Shown here piece after piece: positions 50,678 through 59,794 of a stretch of DNA of 64,000 nucleotides (its first letter is position 1; every line of letters begins with the position of its first letter). The notes below the pieces were generated by a model. That model was given only the letters and a program-made list of their open reading frames with translations, made no database searches and was not told the origin of the DNA. Source of the stretch: Luteimonas suaedae (GTDB lineage Bacteria; Pseudomonadota; Gammaproteobacteria; Xanthomonadales; Xanthomonadaceae); the NCBI RefSeq assembly GCF_008312895.1, contig NZ_VSSP01000001.1, positions 682,001 to 746,000 on the forward strand, in the 5' to 3' direction. A program made the position numbers and the translations under genes.

Positions 50678-50829
50678 CCTGTAGGAGGGGCTTCAGCCCC
50701 GACCGCACCAGGCAGTTCCACCGGCAACGGTCATGATGAACGCGCTGCCGTGCGTTGCGACGGAAAACAACGGCGAAGAGCCTCTACCATCACCTGGCGC
50801 GGTGTCGGGGCTGAAGCCCCTCCTACAGG
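50678..50829. repeat. perfect 26-bp inverted repeat, CCTGTAGGAGGGGCTTCAGCC type
   Basis: Arms 50678-50703 and 50804-50829 are exact complements. Just inside them CACCAGGCAG and CCTGGCG recall the GTAGGAGCGC family. The centre is unique. It separates the VOC gene from roxA. Confidence 0.9.
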
Positions 50830-50863
50830 AGGCGCTCCGCTTCGCACCGCTTGCCCGATCACG

Positions 50864-50869
50864 TAGGCT
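50864..50869 (+). promoter_or_regulatory. putative -10 element for a leaderless roxA transcript
   Basis: TAGGCT (4 of 6), 7 nt, then ATG. TTCGCA at 50841-50846 is 17 bp upstream and could be a poor -35. No Shine-Dalgarno sequence. Confidence 0.35.
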
Positions 50870-50876
50870 TGTGCGC

Positions 50877-52091
50877 ATGCGTTCACCCCCGATCGAAATC
50901 GATGCCGCCGCACTGCCGCCGCTGGGCCTGCCACCGGCGGAGTTTCTGGAGAACTACTGGCAGAAGCGGCCGCTGCTGATCCGCAACGCGTTCCCGGATT
51001 TCGTCTCCCCGATCACCCCGGAAGACCTCGCCGGCCTGGCTTGCGAGGACGGCGTGCTGGCGCGCATCGTCGCCCACGAACGCGACCGCGACCGCTGGCT
51101 GCTGCGGCAGGGGCCGTTCCCGGAATCGCTGTTCCCCGGCCTGCCCGACCACGACTGGAGCCTGCTGGTGCAGGACGTCGACAAGTGGGACGCCGATGTC
51201 GCCGCGCTGCTGCCCGCGTTCGATTTCCTGCCGCGCTGGCGCATCGACGACATCATGGTCAGCTTCGCCGCGCCGGGCGGCTCGGTCGGCGCCCATGTCG
51301 ACCAGTACGACGTGTTCCTGCTGCAGGCACAGGGCCATCGCCGCTGGCAGATCGACGACCGCCCGGACCCGCCGGTGCACTTCCGCCTGGACACCGAACT
51401 CAAGCTGCTGCAGCGCTTCGCCCCCACCCACGACTGGGTACTCGGCCCCGGCGACATGCTGTACCTGCCGCCGGGCGTGCCGCACCACGGCGTCGCCGAG
51501 GACCCGTGCCTGACCTTCTCGATCGGCATGCGCGCGCCGTCGGCCGCCGAGCTGATGGGCGACTGGGTCGACGCGATGATCTCCGAGGCCGACGACCGCC
51601 TGCGCTACCGCGACTCCGACCTGGCGCCGCCGCGCGACCCCCACGAGATCGACGCCGCGGCGATGAACCGCGTGGTCGAGGCGCTGAACCTGCTGCGGAT
51701 GAACGATCCCGACCGTCTCGGCGACTGGTTCGGGCGTTTCATCACCCTCTACCGCGCCGGCGGCGAGGCCGCGCCGTCCGGGGAGTCGCGCTCGCGCATC
51801 GAGGTCGAATGGGACCTGCAGCAGGGCGGCACGCTGCACCGCCATCCGTTCACGCGCATGGCCTGGCGGCGCAGCGGGCGCGAGGCGCGGCTGTACGTGG
51901 CCGGCCAGGACCTGCCGCTGCCGGCGCGCGACGCGGCGCGGATCGCCGCCGCCGCCGGCATCGATGCGCAGCTCTACGGCGCGCTCTCCGAAACCGGCCG
52001 CGATGCGGTGTTCGCCCTGCTCGCACAGGGGCACTACCGTCTGCTGCCGCCCGGAGGCGACGACGGCGACGAGGACGAGCCGGCGCCATGA
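50877..52091 (+). CDS. roxA: ribosomal protein uL16 3-hydroxylase (JmjC-type ribosomal oxygenase)
   Basis: A 404-residue Fe(II)/2-oxoglutarate oxygenase related to E. coli YcfD/RoxA, which hydroxylates an arginine in ribosomal protein uL16. The JmjC iron triad is H140, D142 (GAHVDQYDVFLLQ) and H203 or H204 (PGVPHHGVAED). The start region has the typical EFLENYWQKRPLLIRNAFP; the C-terminal helical/winged-helix part follows from about 290. Its stop overlaps the GNAT gene (ATGA). The enzyme needs 2-oxoglutarate, the substrate of the neighbouring sucAB complex, but no functional link is claimed. Confidence 0.92.
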   Translation: MRSPPIEIDAAALPPLGLPPAEFLENYWQKRPLLIRNAFPDFVSPITPEDLAGLACEDGVLARIVAHERDRDRWLLRQGPFPESLFPGLPDHDWSLLVQDVDKWDADVAALLPAFDFLPRWRIDDIMVSFAAPGGSVGAHVDQYDVFLLQAQGHRRWQIDDRPDPPVHFRLDTELKLLQRFAPTHDWVLGPGDMLYLPPGVPHHGVAEDPCLTFSIGMRAPSAAELMGDWVDAMISEADDRLRYRDSDLAPPRDPHEIDAAAMNRVVEALNLLRMNDPDRLGDWFGRFITLYRAGGEAAPSGESRSRIEVEWDLQQGGTLHRHPFTRMAWRRSGREARLYVAGQDLPLPARDAARIAAAAGIDAQLYGALSETGRDAVFALLAQGHYRLLPPGGDDGDEDEPAP

Positions 52092-53008
52092 GCACGAACG
52101 CTGCGGACGCACCGTTTCGGGTCGAGGCCGTGGACTATGCCGCCGCCTCGGCCGATCTGCGCGCCGTGCGCGAAACCGTGTTCGTACGCGAACAGCAGGT
52201 CCCGCCGGAACTGGAGCTGGACGCCACCGACCCGTTGTGCGCGCATGTCCTGGCCCGCGACGCCGGCGGCCGCCCGATCGGCACCGGGCGCATGGACGAC
52301 GCCGGCAGGATCGGGCGCATGGCGGTACTGGCCGACTGGCGCGACCGCGGTGTCGGCGCCGCGCTGCTGCAGGCGCTGCTGCGCATCGCGCGCGAGCGCG
52401 GGCTGAAGGAAGTCGTGCTGCACGCACAGGCGGGGGCGATCGCGTTCTATACCCGGCACGGATTCGTCCCGGTCGGCGAGCGCTTCCAGGAAGCCGGCAT
52501 CGAGCACCAGACCATGCGGCGGGCGCTCGCCCGGCCACAGACCATCGAAAATCGTGAAGACGCCGTGACGGCCACCGTGGACCTCGTAGCCGGAGCACGG
52601 CGACACCTGTGGGTCTACAGCCGCGAACTCGATCCCGGACTGTTCGACGATCCCACAGTGCTGGAGGCGCTGCGCGCGTTCGCGGTGCGCGAGCGCGGCG
52701 GCGAGGTCCGCCTGCTGCTGCAGGACGCGGCGGCCGCGCAACGGGCGCACGCGCCGCTGCTGCCCCTGGCGCAGCGGCTGCCGAGTACGTTCCTGTTCCG
52801 CCAGGTGGAGGATCCGGTCGACCGCGCCTATGCCTCGGCTTTCGTCGTCAATGACAGCGGCGGCTACTACTTCCGCGGTCTCGGCCACCGCTTCGACGGC
52901 GAATGCGAACGCCATGGCGCCGGTCGCGCACGCCAGCTGGTCGAGGCCTTCAAGCCGGTCTGGGAGCGCGCGCGGCCGTGTGGCGAACTGCGCGCGCTGG
53001 GGCTGTGA
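52088..53008 (+). CDS. GNAT acetyltransferase fused to a C-terminal DUF7931-like domain
   Basis: A 306-residue two-part protein. Residues 1-150 are a GNAT fold of the ElaA/YjcF type (ETVFVREQQVPPELELDATD, then the acetyl-CoA loop RDRGVGAALLQALLR and AIAFYTRHGFVPVGERF). Residues 165-306 form a second domain (LVAGARRHLWVYSRELDPGL, VNDSGGYYFRG) that resembles the phospholipase D-like part seen in xanthomonad proteins, without a clear HKD motif. It is translationally coupled to roxA by ATGA overlap. Substrate unknown; acetylation of a protein or small molecule are both possible. Confidence 0.82.
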   Translation: MSTNAADAPFRVEAVDYAAASADLRAVRETVFVREQQVPPELELDATDPLCAHVLARDAGGRPIGTGRMDDAGRIGRMAVLADWRDRGVGAALLQALLRIARERGLKEVVLHAQAGAIAFYTRHGFVPVGERFQEAGIEHQTMRRALARPQTIENREDAVTATVDLVAGARRHLWVYSRELDPGLFDDPTVLEALRAFAVRERGGEVRLLLQDAAAAQRAHAPLLPLAQRLPSTFLFRQVEDPVDRAYASAFVVNDSGGYYFRGLGHRFDGECERHGAGRARQLVEAFKPVWERARPCGELRALGL

Positions 53009-53093
53009 ACGCTGTTTTCGAACCGGGCAACGCCGGCTGACCTGCCGCCATCGACAGCTCGGTAGCCGGTCGCACCGCAACCGGCGCTACGGC

Positions 53094-53099
53094 TATAAT
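53094..53099 (+). promoter_or_regulatory. -10 element upstream of sucA
   Basis: A perfect TATAAT. No convincing -35 is present 16-18 bp upstream. It would give a leader of about 95 nt to the GTG start of sucA, and makes the ATG at 53110 an unlikely start. Confidence 0.5.
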
Positions 53100-53199
53100 C
53101 AGCGACTTCATGCGTCCGCTTTGCGGCGGTCGCCGCACCTCCGCACCGGAGCACCCGGCGCGGGCGCCCGCCTCCCCCTACGAGCCCCATACGCCAGAC

Positions 53200-56028
53200 G
53201 TGGACAGTCTTCTCAAGCAGTTTGCGCAGTCTTCCCAGTTCGGCGCCAACGCCGCCTACATCGAAGAACTGTACGAGCGATACCTGGTCGACCCCGACAG
53301 CGTCGGGCCGAAGTGGAAAACCTGGTTCGACGCGTTCGAGGGCCGCGAGGCCGGCGATGTGCCGCATTCGGCGGTACGCGAAGCGGTGGCCGAGGCCGGC
53401 CGACGCGCGGCGCGCGGCCAGGCCGGCAGCGGCGCCGACGAGCGCGAGCGCCATGTCGGCCGCCTGATCACCGCCTACCGCTCGCGCGGCCACCTGGGCG
53501 CGCAACTCGATCCGCTCGGCCTGTCGCCGCCGGTCAACCCGCCTGACCTCGGCCTGCCCTTCCATAATCTCTCCGACGCCGATCTCGACGGTGAGTTCAG
53601 CACCGGCGGCGTGGGCGGACGCGAGCGCATGCGCCTGCGCGACCTGCTGGCACTGCTCAAGGCCACCTACACCGGGCCGATCGGCGCCGAGTTCATGCAC
53701 ATCACCGACGCCGAACAGCGCCGCTGGCTGTACGAACGCCTGGAGCGCGCCGGTGGCCGCTTCGATCCCGGCGCCGAAACCCGCAAGCGCATCCTCGAGC
53801 GCCTGACCGCGGCCGAGGGCCTCGAGCGCTACCTGCACACCAAATACGTCGGCCAGAAGCGCTTCTCGCTGGAAGGCGGCGATGCGCTGATCCCGCTGCT
53901 GGACACCCTGATCCGGCGCGCCGGCAGCGACGGGGTCAAGGACATCGTCATCGGCATGGCCCACCGCGGCCGCCTCAACGTGCTGGTCAACACCCTGGGC
54001 AAGTCGCCGCGCAAGCTGTTCGACGAGTTCGAGGGCAAGTTCGAGCACAAGCCCAGCGACGATCCGGCGCACACCGGCGACGTCAAGTACCACATGGGCT
54101 TCTCGGCCGACGTGCAGACCCCGTCCGGGCCAGTCCACCTGGCCCTCGCCTTCAACCCCTCGCACCTGGAGATCGTCGACCCGGTGGTGGTGGGCAGCGT
54201 GCGCTCGCGCCAGCACCGCCGCGGCGACAAGGCGCGCAAGATCGTGCTGCCGGTGCTGCTGCACGGCGACGCCGCGTTCGCCGGCCAGGGCGTGGTGATG
54301 GAGCTGTTCCAGATGTCGCAGGCGCGCGGGTTCGCGGTCGGCGGCACTCTGCACGTGGTGATCAACAACCAGCTCGGCTTCACCACCAGCGACCGCCAGG
54401 ACGCCCGCTCCACCCTGTACTGCACCGACGTCGCGAAGATGGTCGGCGCGCCGGTGCTGCACGTGAACGCGGACGATCCGGAAGCCGTGGTGTTCTGCAT
54501 GGAGCTCGCCTACGCGTTCCGCCAGCAGTTCGGCAAGGACGTGGTGATCGACCTGGTCTGCTATCGGCGCCACGGCCACAACGAGTCCGACGAGCCGGCC
54601 GCCACCCAGCCGCTGATGTACCAGAGCATCCGCAAGCACAAGACGCCGCGCGAGCTCTACACGGCACGCCTGATCGAGGCCGGCGTCGTGGCCGAGGACG
54701 AGGCCAAGGCGATCGTCGACGGTTTCCGCGACAAGCTCGATGCCGGCGAATTCACCACCGAACTGGCCGACGCCAATCCGGACGACTACGACCTCACCAT
54801 CGATTGGGGCCCCTATCTCTCCGGCAGGATCGACGATCCGGTCGACACCCGCGTTCCCGCCGACAAGCTGCGGGCGCTGGCAAAGGCGATCAACGAGGTT
54901 CCCGACAACATCACCCTGCATGCCCGCGTCGCCAAGGTCTACGAGGAACGCCGCAAGATGGCCGCCGGCGAGATCCCCGGCGACTGGGGCTTCGCCGAGA
55001 ACCTCGCCTACGCCACCCTGCTCGACGAAGGCCACAAGCTGCGCCTGGTCGGCCAGGACAGTGGCCGCGGCACCTTCTTCCACCGCCATGCGGTGCTGCA
55101 CGACCAGAACAGCGGCGAGGACTACATCCCGCTGCAGCAGCTGGTGAAGAATCCCGAGGACGCCACCATCATCGACTCGCTGCTCAGCGAGGAAGCGGTG
55201 ATGGCGTTCGAGTACGGCTATTCCACCTCCGAGCCCGGCACGCTCGACATCTGGGAGGCGCAGTTCGGCGACTTCGCCAACGGCGCGCAGGTGGTGATCG
55301 ACCAGTTCGTCTCCTCCGGCGAGGCCAAGTGGCAGCGCCTGAGCGGGCTGACCCTGTTCCTGCCGCACGGCTACGAGGGCCAGGGGCCCGAGCACAGCTC
55401 CGCGCGCCTGGAGCGCTTCCTGCAGCTGTGCGCGCTGGAGAACATGTTCGTCTGCGTGCCGACCACCTCGGCGCAGGCGTTCCACATGATCCGCCGCCAG
55501 CTGTGCATGAAGACCCGCAAGCCGCTGGTGGTGATGACGCCGAAGTCGCTGCTGCGGCACAAGCTGGCGGCCTCGCCGCTGCAGGACCTGTCCGATGGCG
55601 AGTTCAGGCACCTGATCGCCGACGAGGCCGACCCGAAACAGGTCAAGCGCGTGGTCGCCTGCTCCGGCAAGGTCTACTACGACCTGCTCGAGGAACAGCG
55701 CAAGCAGTCGCTCGACAACGTGGCGCTGATCCGCATCGAGCAGCTGTACCCGTTCCCGCGCGAAACGCTCGCCGCCGAGCTCAAGCGCTACGGCAAGGGC
55801 GTCGGCCTGGTCTGGTGCCAGGAAGAGCCGCAGAACCAGGGCGCCTGGTACCAGATCAAGCACCACCTCGACGCCTGCCTCGCGTCCGGTCAGAAGCTGC
55901 ACTACGCCGGCCGGCCGCGCTCGCCGTCGCCGGCGGTCGGTCACTTCAATGACCACGTCGAGGAGCAGAAGCAACTGATCGCCGACGCGCTGGTGAACCC
56001 GCTCAAGGGCAAGGTCGCCGCCGAATGA
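53200..56028 (+). CDS. sucA: 2-oxoglutarate dehydrogenase E1 component
   Basis: Thiamine-diphosphate decarboxylase of the 2-oxoglutarate dehydrogenase complex. I use the GTG at 53200, giving VDSLLKQFAQSSQFG, which matches the usual N-terminus (942 residues); the in-frame ATG at 53110 adds 30 unlikely residues. The ThDP region shows MAHRGRLNVLVN, AFNPSHLEIVDPVV and HGDAAFAGQGVV. The C-terminal transketolase-like part has GQDSGRGTFFHRH and a late VWCQEEPQNQGAW. It is followed by sucB after 36 bp. Confidence 0.95.
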   Translation: MDSLLKQFAQSSQFGANAAYIEELYERYLVDPDSVGPKWKTWFDAFEGREAGDVPHSAVREAVAEAGRRAARGQAGSGADERERHVGRLITAYRSRGHLGAQLDPLGLSPPVNPPDLGLPFHNLSDADLDGEFSTGGVGGRERMRLRDLLALLKATYTGPIGAEFMHITDAEQRRWLYERLERAGGRFDPGAETRKRILERLTAAEGLERYLHTKYVGQKRFSLEGGDALIPLLDTLIRRAGSDGVKDIVIGMAHRGRLNVLVNTLGKSPRKLFDEFEGKFEHKPSDDPAHTGDVKYHMGFSADVQTPSGPVHLALAFNPSHLEIVDPVVVGSVRSRQHRRGDKARKIVLPVLLHGDAAFAGQGVVMELFQMSQARGFAVGGTLHVVINNQLGFTTSDRQDARSTLYCTDVAKMVGAPVLHVNADDPEAVVFCMELAYAFRQQFGKDVVIDLVCYRRHGHNESDEPAATQPLMYQSIRKHKTPRELYTARLIEAGVVAEDEAKAIVDGFRDKLDAGEFTTELADANPDDYDLTIDWGPYLSGRIDDPVDTRVPADKLRALAKAINEVPDNITLHARVAKVYEERRKMAAGEIPGDWGFAENLAYATLLDEGHKLRLVGQDSGRGTFFHRHAVLHDQNSGEDYIPLQQLVKNPEDATIIDSLLSEEAVMAFEYGYSTSEPGTLDIWEAQFGDFANGAQVVIDQFVSSGEAKWQRLSGLTLFLPHGYEGQGPEHSSARLERFLQLCALENMFVCVPTTSAQAFHMIRRQLCMKTRKPLVVMTPKSLLRHKLAASPLQDLSDGEFRHLIADEADPKQVKRVVACSGKVYYDLLEEQRKQSLDNVALIRIEQLYPFPRETLAAELKRYGKGVGLVWCQEEPQNQGAWYQIKHHLDACLASGQKLHYAGRPRSPSPAVGHFNDHVEEQKQLIADALVNPLKGKVAAE

Positions 56029-56064
56029 TTCCCACCCCACACCGCTTTCCCAGGAAGCCGCCCC

Positions 56065-57330
56065 ATGGCCACTGAAATCAAGGTCCCCGTCCTGCCAGAA
56101 TCCGTCGCCGACGCCACCATCGCCAGCTGGCACAAGAAGCCCGGCGACGCGGTCAAGCGCGACGAGAACATCGTCGACCTGGAGACCGACAAGGTCGTGC
56201 TCGAGGTGCCCTCGACCGTCGACGGCGTGATCAAGGAGCTCAAGTTCGAGGAAGGCGCCACCGTGACCAGCTCGCAGGTGATCGCCGTCATCGAGGAAGG
56301 CGCCGCCGCCGAGGCGCCGAAGAAGAACGAGAAAAAAGAGGAAAAGAAGCAGGAAGACGGCAAGTCCGACGCCGACGAGGCAGCGTCGACCACCAAGGAC
56401 GAAACGGACGAGGTCAAGGCGGCCAAGCAGGAAGGCCCGCAGATGGCCAAGAAGGAAACCAAGCAAGCCGCGCCCTCCTCCGACCAGTTGCCGCCCGGCG
56501 CACGCTTCACCGCCGAGAAGGAAGGCATCGATGCCGCGCAGGTCGAAGGCACCGGCCGCCGCGGCGCGGTGACCAAGGAGGACCTGCTCAACTACGCCTC
56601 CGGCAAGACCGCGGGTGTGTCGGGCGGCGCGCGTCCGGAAGAACGCGTGCCGATGACCCGCATCCGCAAGCGCATCGCCGAGCGCCTGATGCACTCGAAG
56701 AATTCGATCGCCATGCTGACCTCGTTCAACGAGGTCGACCTGGGCAAGGTGATGGTGCTGCGCAAGGAACTGGGTGAACAGTTCCAGAAGGAGCACGGCA
56801 TCAAGCTCGGCTTCATGAGCTTCTTCGCCAAGGCCGCCGCCAACGCACTGCAGCGCCACCCGGTGGTCAACGCCTCGGTCGACGGCGACGACATCATCTA
56901 CCACGGCTATGCCGACATCTCGGTGGCGATCTCCACCGACCGCGGCCTGGTCACGCCGGTGCTGCGCAACGTCGAGCGCATGGGCTTTGCCGAGATCGAA
57001 CAGGGTATCGCCGACTTCGCCAAGGCCGCGCGCGAGGGCGGGCTGAAGCTCGAGGACCTGCAGGGCGGCACCTTCACCATCACCAACGGCGGCACCTTCG
57101 GCTCGCTGATGTCGACCCCGATCGTCAACCCGCCGCAGTCGGCGATCCTCGGGATGCACACGATCAAGGAGCGCGCCGTCGTCAAGGACGGCCAGGTGGT
57201 CGCCGCGCCGATGATGTACATCGCCCTGTCCTACGACCATCGCGTCATCGACGGCAAGGACGCGGTGCTGTTCCTGGTCGACATCAAGAATCAGCTTGAG
57301 AATCCGCACAGGATGCTGCTCGGCATGTGA
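56065..57330 (+). CDS. sucB: dihydrolipoyllysine succinyltransferase, E2 of 2-oxoglutarate dehydrogenase
   Basis: A 421-residue core enzyme. The lipoyl domain has its lipoylated K43 in [12 protein letters not shown] highly charged Lys/Glu linker (about 84-135) precedes the E1/E3-binding domain (about 143-180, [19 protein letters not shown]). The catalytic domain has H392 and D396 in [12 protein letters not shown]. The linker is richer in Lys and Glu than the Ala/Pro linkers of E. coli. The last codons and the stop form the left half of a perfect hairpin. Confidence 0.95.
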   Translation: MATEIKVPVLPESVADATIASWHKKPGDAVKRDENIVDLETDKVVLEVPSTVDGVIKELKFEEGATVTSSQVIAVIEEGAAAEAPKKNEKKEEKKQEDGKSDADEAASTTKDETDEVKAAKQEGPQMAKKETKQAAPSSDQLPPGARFTAEKEGIDAAQVEGTGRRGAVTKEDLLNYASGKTAGVSGGARPEERVPMTRIRKRIAERLMHSKNSIAMLTSFNEVDLGKVMVLRKELGEQFQKEHGIKLGFMSFFAKAAANALQRHPVVNASVDGDDIIYHGYADISVAISTDRGLVTPVLRNVERMGFAEIEQGIADFAKAAREGGLKLEDLQGGTFTITNGGTFGSLMSTPIVNPPQSAILGMHTIKERAVVKDGQVVAAPMMYIALSYDHRVIDGKDAVLFLVDIKNQLENPHRMLLGM

Positions 57331-57344
57331 TGCCGAGCAGCATC
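57312..57344 (+). promoter_or_regulatory. perfect 15-bp hairpin across the sucB stop codon
   Basis: GATGCTGCTCGGCAT (57312-57326), loop GTG, then its exact complement (57330-57344). It has no following T-run, so it is more likely an mRNA processing, stability or attenuation element between sucB and lpd than a terminator. Confidence 0.65.
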
Positions 57345-57446
57345 GGGAATGGAGAATCGGGAATCGGGAATCGGGAATCGGAAGAGCAGCTTCCGGCCCC
57401 ATGTTACCGCTCTTCCCATTCCCGATTCCCCATTCCCCATTCCCGT
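57343..57446. repeat. intergenic inverted repeat, GGGAATCGGGAAT family, copy 2
   Basis: Left arm 57343-57385 (GGGAATGGAGAATCGGGAAT...) and right arm 57411-57446 (CTTCCCATTCCCGATTCCCC...). It separates sucB from lpd within one operon. Same family as 10621-10783. Confidence 0.87.
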
Positions 57447-57458
57447 TGTGAGCGAAGC

Positions 57459-58895
57459 ATGAGCGAACAATTCGATGTCATCGTCATCGGCGCCGGCCCC
57501 GCCGGCTACCACGCCGCCATCCGCGCCGCGCAGCTGGGCATGAAGGTGGCCTGTGTCGACGCCGCGCTGGGCAAGGACGGCAAGCCGGCGCTGGGCGGCA
57601 CCTGCCTGCGGGTGGGCTGCATCCCGTCCAAGGCGCTGCTCGATTCCTCGCGCCAATACTGGAACATGGGCCACCTGTTCGGCGACCACGGCATCAGCTT
57701 CAAGGATGCCAAGATCGACGTCGGCGCCATGGTCGGGCGCAAGGACAAGATCGTGAAGCAGTTCACTGGCGGCATCGCGATGCTGTTCAAGGCCAACAAA
57801 GTGACGCCGTACTACGGCTTCGCCACGCTGCATCCGGACCGCGTGGTCAAGGTGAAGCAACACGACGACAGCGAGGCCGAGCTCAAGGCGACCAATGTGA
57901 TCATCGCCGCGGGTTCCGACTCGATCGAACTGCCGTTCGCGAAGTTCGACGGCGAGAACATCGTCGACAACGTCGGCGCGCTCGACTTCACCGAGGTGCC
58001 CGCGCGCCTGGGCGTGATCGGCGCCGGCGTGATCGGGCTGGAACTGGGCAGCGTGTGGCGCCGTCTGGGCGCCGAGGTCACCGTGCTCGAGGCCTTGCCC
58101 GATTTTCTCGCCGCCGCCGACGCTGATATCGCCAAGATCGCCGCCAAGGAATTCAAGAAGCAGGGCCTGGACATCAAGCTGGGCGCCAAGGTCGGCAAGA
58201 CCGAGGTCAAGAAGAAGGGCAAGAAGACCGAAGTCCACGTCACCTTCGAGGACAAGGACGGCGAGCAGAGCCTGGTCTTCGACAAGCTGCTGGTCTCGGT
58301 GGGCCGCAAGGCCGCGAGCAAGGGCCTGCTGGCCAACGGCACCGGCGTGAAGCTCGACGACCGCGGCCGCATCGAGGTGGACGAACACTGCCACACCGGC
58401 GTCGACGGCGTCTGGGCGATCGGCGACTGCGTACGCGGACCGATGCTGGCGCACAAGGGCTTCGAGGAGGGCATCGCCGTGGCCGAGCTGATCGCCGGTC
58501 TGCCCGGCCACGTCAACCTCGAGACCGTGCCGTGGGTGATCTACACCGAGCCGGAAGTCGCCTGGGTCGGCCGCACCGAGCAGCAGCTCAAGGACGAGGA
58601 CGTCCCGTACAAAGTCGGCACCTTCCCGTTCGCGGCGCTTGGCCGCGCGGTGGCGATGGGCGAGCCGGCGGGCATGGTCAAGGTCATCGCGCACGCGGAG
58701 ACCGACCGCGTGCTCGGCCTGCACCTGGTCGGCGCCAACGTCTCGGAGCTGGTGCACGAGGGCGTGCTGACGATGGAATTCAAGGGCTCGGCCGACGACC
58801 TGGCGCGCATCTGCCATGCGCACCCGACCATGTCCGAAGCGATCCACGATGCTGCGATGGCGCTGGACAAGCGGGCGATTCATAAGACGAACTGA
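57459..58895 (+). CDS. lpd: dihydrolipoyl dehydrogenase (E3)
   Basis: A 478-residue FAD flavoprotein that reoxidises lipoyl groups of the 2-oxoglutarate dehydrogenase complex with NAD. FAD-binding GAGPAG is at residues 11-16 and the redox-active disulfide is C49/C54 in GGTCLRVGCIPSK. The active-site His-Glu pair is in HAHPTMSEAI. It is the third gene of sucA-sucB-lpd and may also serve other 2-oxoacid dehydrogenases. A weak GAGCGAAG precedes the ATG after repeat sequence. Confidence 0.95.
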   Translation: MSEQFDVIVIGAGPAGYHAAIRAAQLGMKVACVDAALGKDGKPALGGTCLRVGCIPSKALLDSSRQYWNMGHLFGDHGISFKDAKIDVGAMVGRKDKIVKQFTGGIAMLFKANKVTPYYGFATLHPDRVVKVKQHDDSEAELKATNVIIAAGSDSIELPFAKFDGENIVDNVGALDFTEVPARLGVIGAGVIGLELGSVWRRLGAEVTVLEALPDFLAAADADIAKIAAKEFKKQGLDIKLGAKVGKTEVKKKGKKTEVHVTFEDKDGEQSLVFDKLLVSVGRKAASKGLLANGTGVKLDDRGRIEVDEHCHTGVDGVWAIGDCVRGPMLAHKGFEEGIAVAELIAGLPGHVNLETVPWVIYTEPEVAWVGRTEQQLKDEDVPYKVGTFPFAALGRAVAMGEPAGMVKVIAHAETDRVLGLHLVGANVSELVHEGVLTMEFKGSADDLARICHAHPTMSEAIHDAAMALDKRAIHKTN

Positions 58896-58899
58896 AGCC

Positions 58900-59030
58900 G
58901 TGATTCGGGATTGGTGATTCGTGATTCGTGAAAGCGGCGCATCACTCCCGAACGCCTTTGGAGTTGCTGAACGCCGGGCATAAGCTCGGCGTTCGCTTTT
59001 GCGAATCACCAATCACGAATCACCAATCAC
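58900..59030. repeat. intergenic inverted repeat, GATTGGTGATTCG family, copy 2
   Basis: Left arm 58900-58930 and right arm 59001-59030 (GCGAATCACCAATCACGAAT...). Same family as the element within metH. It encloses the lpd terminator and ends 6 bp before the next ATG. Confidence 0.9.
58969..59000 (+). terminator. intrinsic terminator of the sucA-sucB-lpd operon
   Basis: GAACGCCG (58969-58976) pairs with CGGCGTTC (58987-58994) and is followed by GCTTTT. It is the best intrinsic terminator in the window and lies between the two arms of a repeat. Confidence 0.75.
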
Positions 59031-59036
59031 CATCCA

Positions 59037-59630
59037 ATGAAAAGCCTCTGCGTCTACTGTGGTTCCAACGCCGGCAGCGAACCGGTCTACACCGAGCGCG
59101 CCATCGCACTGGGGACGCGCCTGGCGGAGGACGGCATCCGTCTGGTCTACGGTGGCGGCAACATCGGCCTGATGGGCACCGTCGCCGATGCCGTGCTCGA
59201 GGCCGGCGGTGAGGTGACGGGCGTGATCCCGCAGCAGTTGGTCGACTGGGAGGTCGCGCATCGCGGCGTCACCCAACTGGAGATCGTCGGCTCGATGCAC
59301 GAGCGCAAGTCGCGCATGTTCGATCTGGCCGACGGCTTCGTCGCCCTGCCCGGCGGCTTCGGCACGCTGGAAGAGATCGTGGAGATGCTGACCTGGCGCC
59401 AGCTGGGCATCGGCCGCAAGCCCTGTGCGTTCCTGGACATCGCCGGTTTCTGGTCGCCGCTGATCGCGATGATGGACCGCATGGTCGAGCAGCGTTTCCT
59501 GCACCCGGACCAGCGCGCCGACCTGTGGACCGGCGACGATATCGACGCCCTGCTCGCCTGGATGCGCGGCTATGAGCCGGCGCAGGCGTCGAAATGGCTG
59601 GACGAGAAGCGCCGCCGGGCGCTGCGCTGA
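59037..59630 (+). CDS. LOG family protein (TIGR00730, cytokinin-type phosphoribohydrolase)
   Basis: A 197-residue Rossmann-fold protein. The start CVYCGSNAG, the GGGNIGLMG loop and the diagnostic PGGFGTLEE at residues 105-113 mark the LONELY GUY family, which cleaves nucleoside 5'-monophosphates to base and ribose phosphate. In bacteria the natural substrate may be AMP or a cytokinin-like nucleotide. There is no Shine-Dalgarno sequence because a repeat arm runs up to the start codon. Confidence 0.9.
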   Translation: MKSLCVYCGSNAGSEPVYTERAIALGTRLAEDGIRLVYGGGNIGLMGTVADAVLEAGGEVTGVIPQQLVDWEVAHRGVTQLEIVGSMHERKSRMFDLADGFVALPGGFGTLEEIVEMLTWRQLGIGRKPCAFLDIAGFWSPLIAMMDRMVEQRFLHPDQRADLWTGDDIDALLAWMRGYEPAQASKWLDEKRRRALR

Positions 59631-59680
59631 GCGATCCCGCCGCACGGCGGCGGACGTTGCGCCAATCCGCGCTCTGCCCC

Positions 59681-59708
59681 GTCATCCCGGCGCAGGCCGG
59701 GATCCAGG
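59681..59708. repeat. single REP hairpin (GTCATCCCGGC type)
   Basis: ATCCCGGC-gcag-GCCGGGAT (with one U-type mismatch in the loop-proximal region) at 59684-59703, followed by GATCCAGGCCCGCGCGT, which is shared with 34896-34912. Confidence 0.75.
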
Positions 59709-59794
59709 CCCGCGCGTTGTCAGCACCCGCAAGCTGCGCGAGACTCTGCGAACGGCTGGAAGCCGGCTTGTCCCATGGACGATAGGACACCCTC

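Noticed and set aside
53110-53199. ATG at 53110 as sucA start
   Set aside because: It lies only 11 nt after a perfect TATAAT and adds 30 residues not found at the E1 N-terminus; GTG 53200 gives the usual start.
52867-57402. 1511-residue minus-strand open frame
   Set aside because: It lies antisense to sucA and sucB, whose products are unmistakable. Long antisense frames are common in such high-GC DNA.
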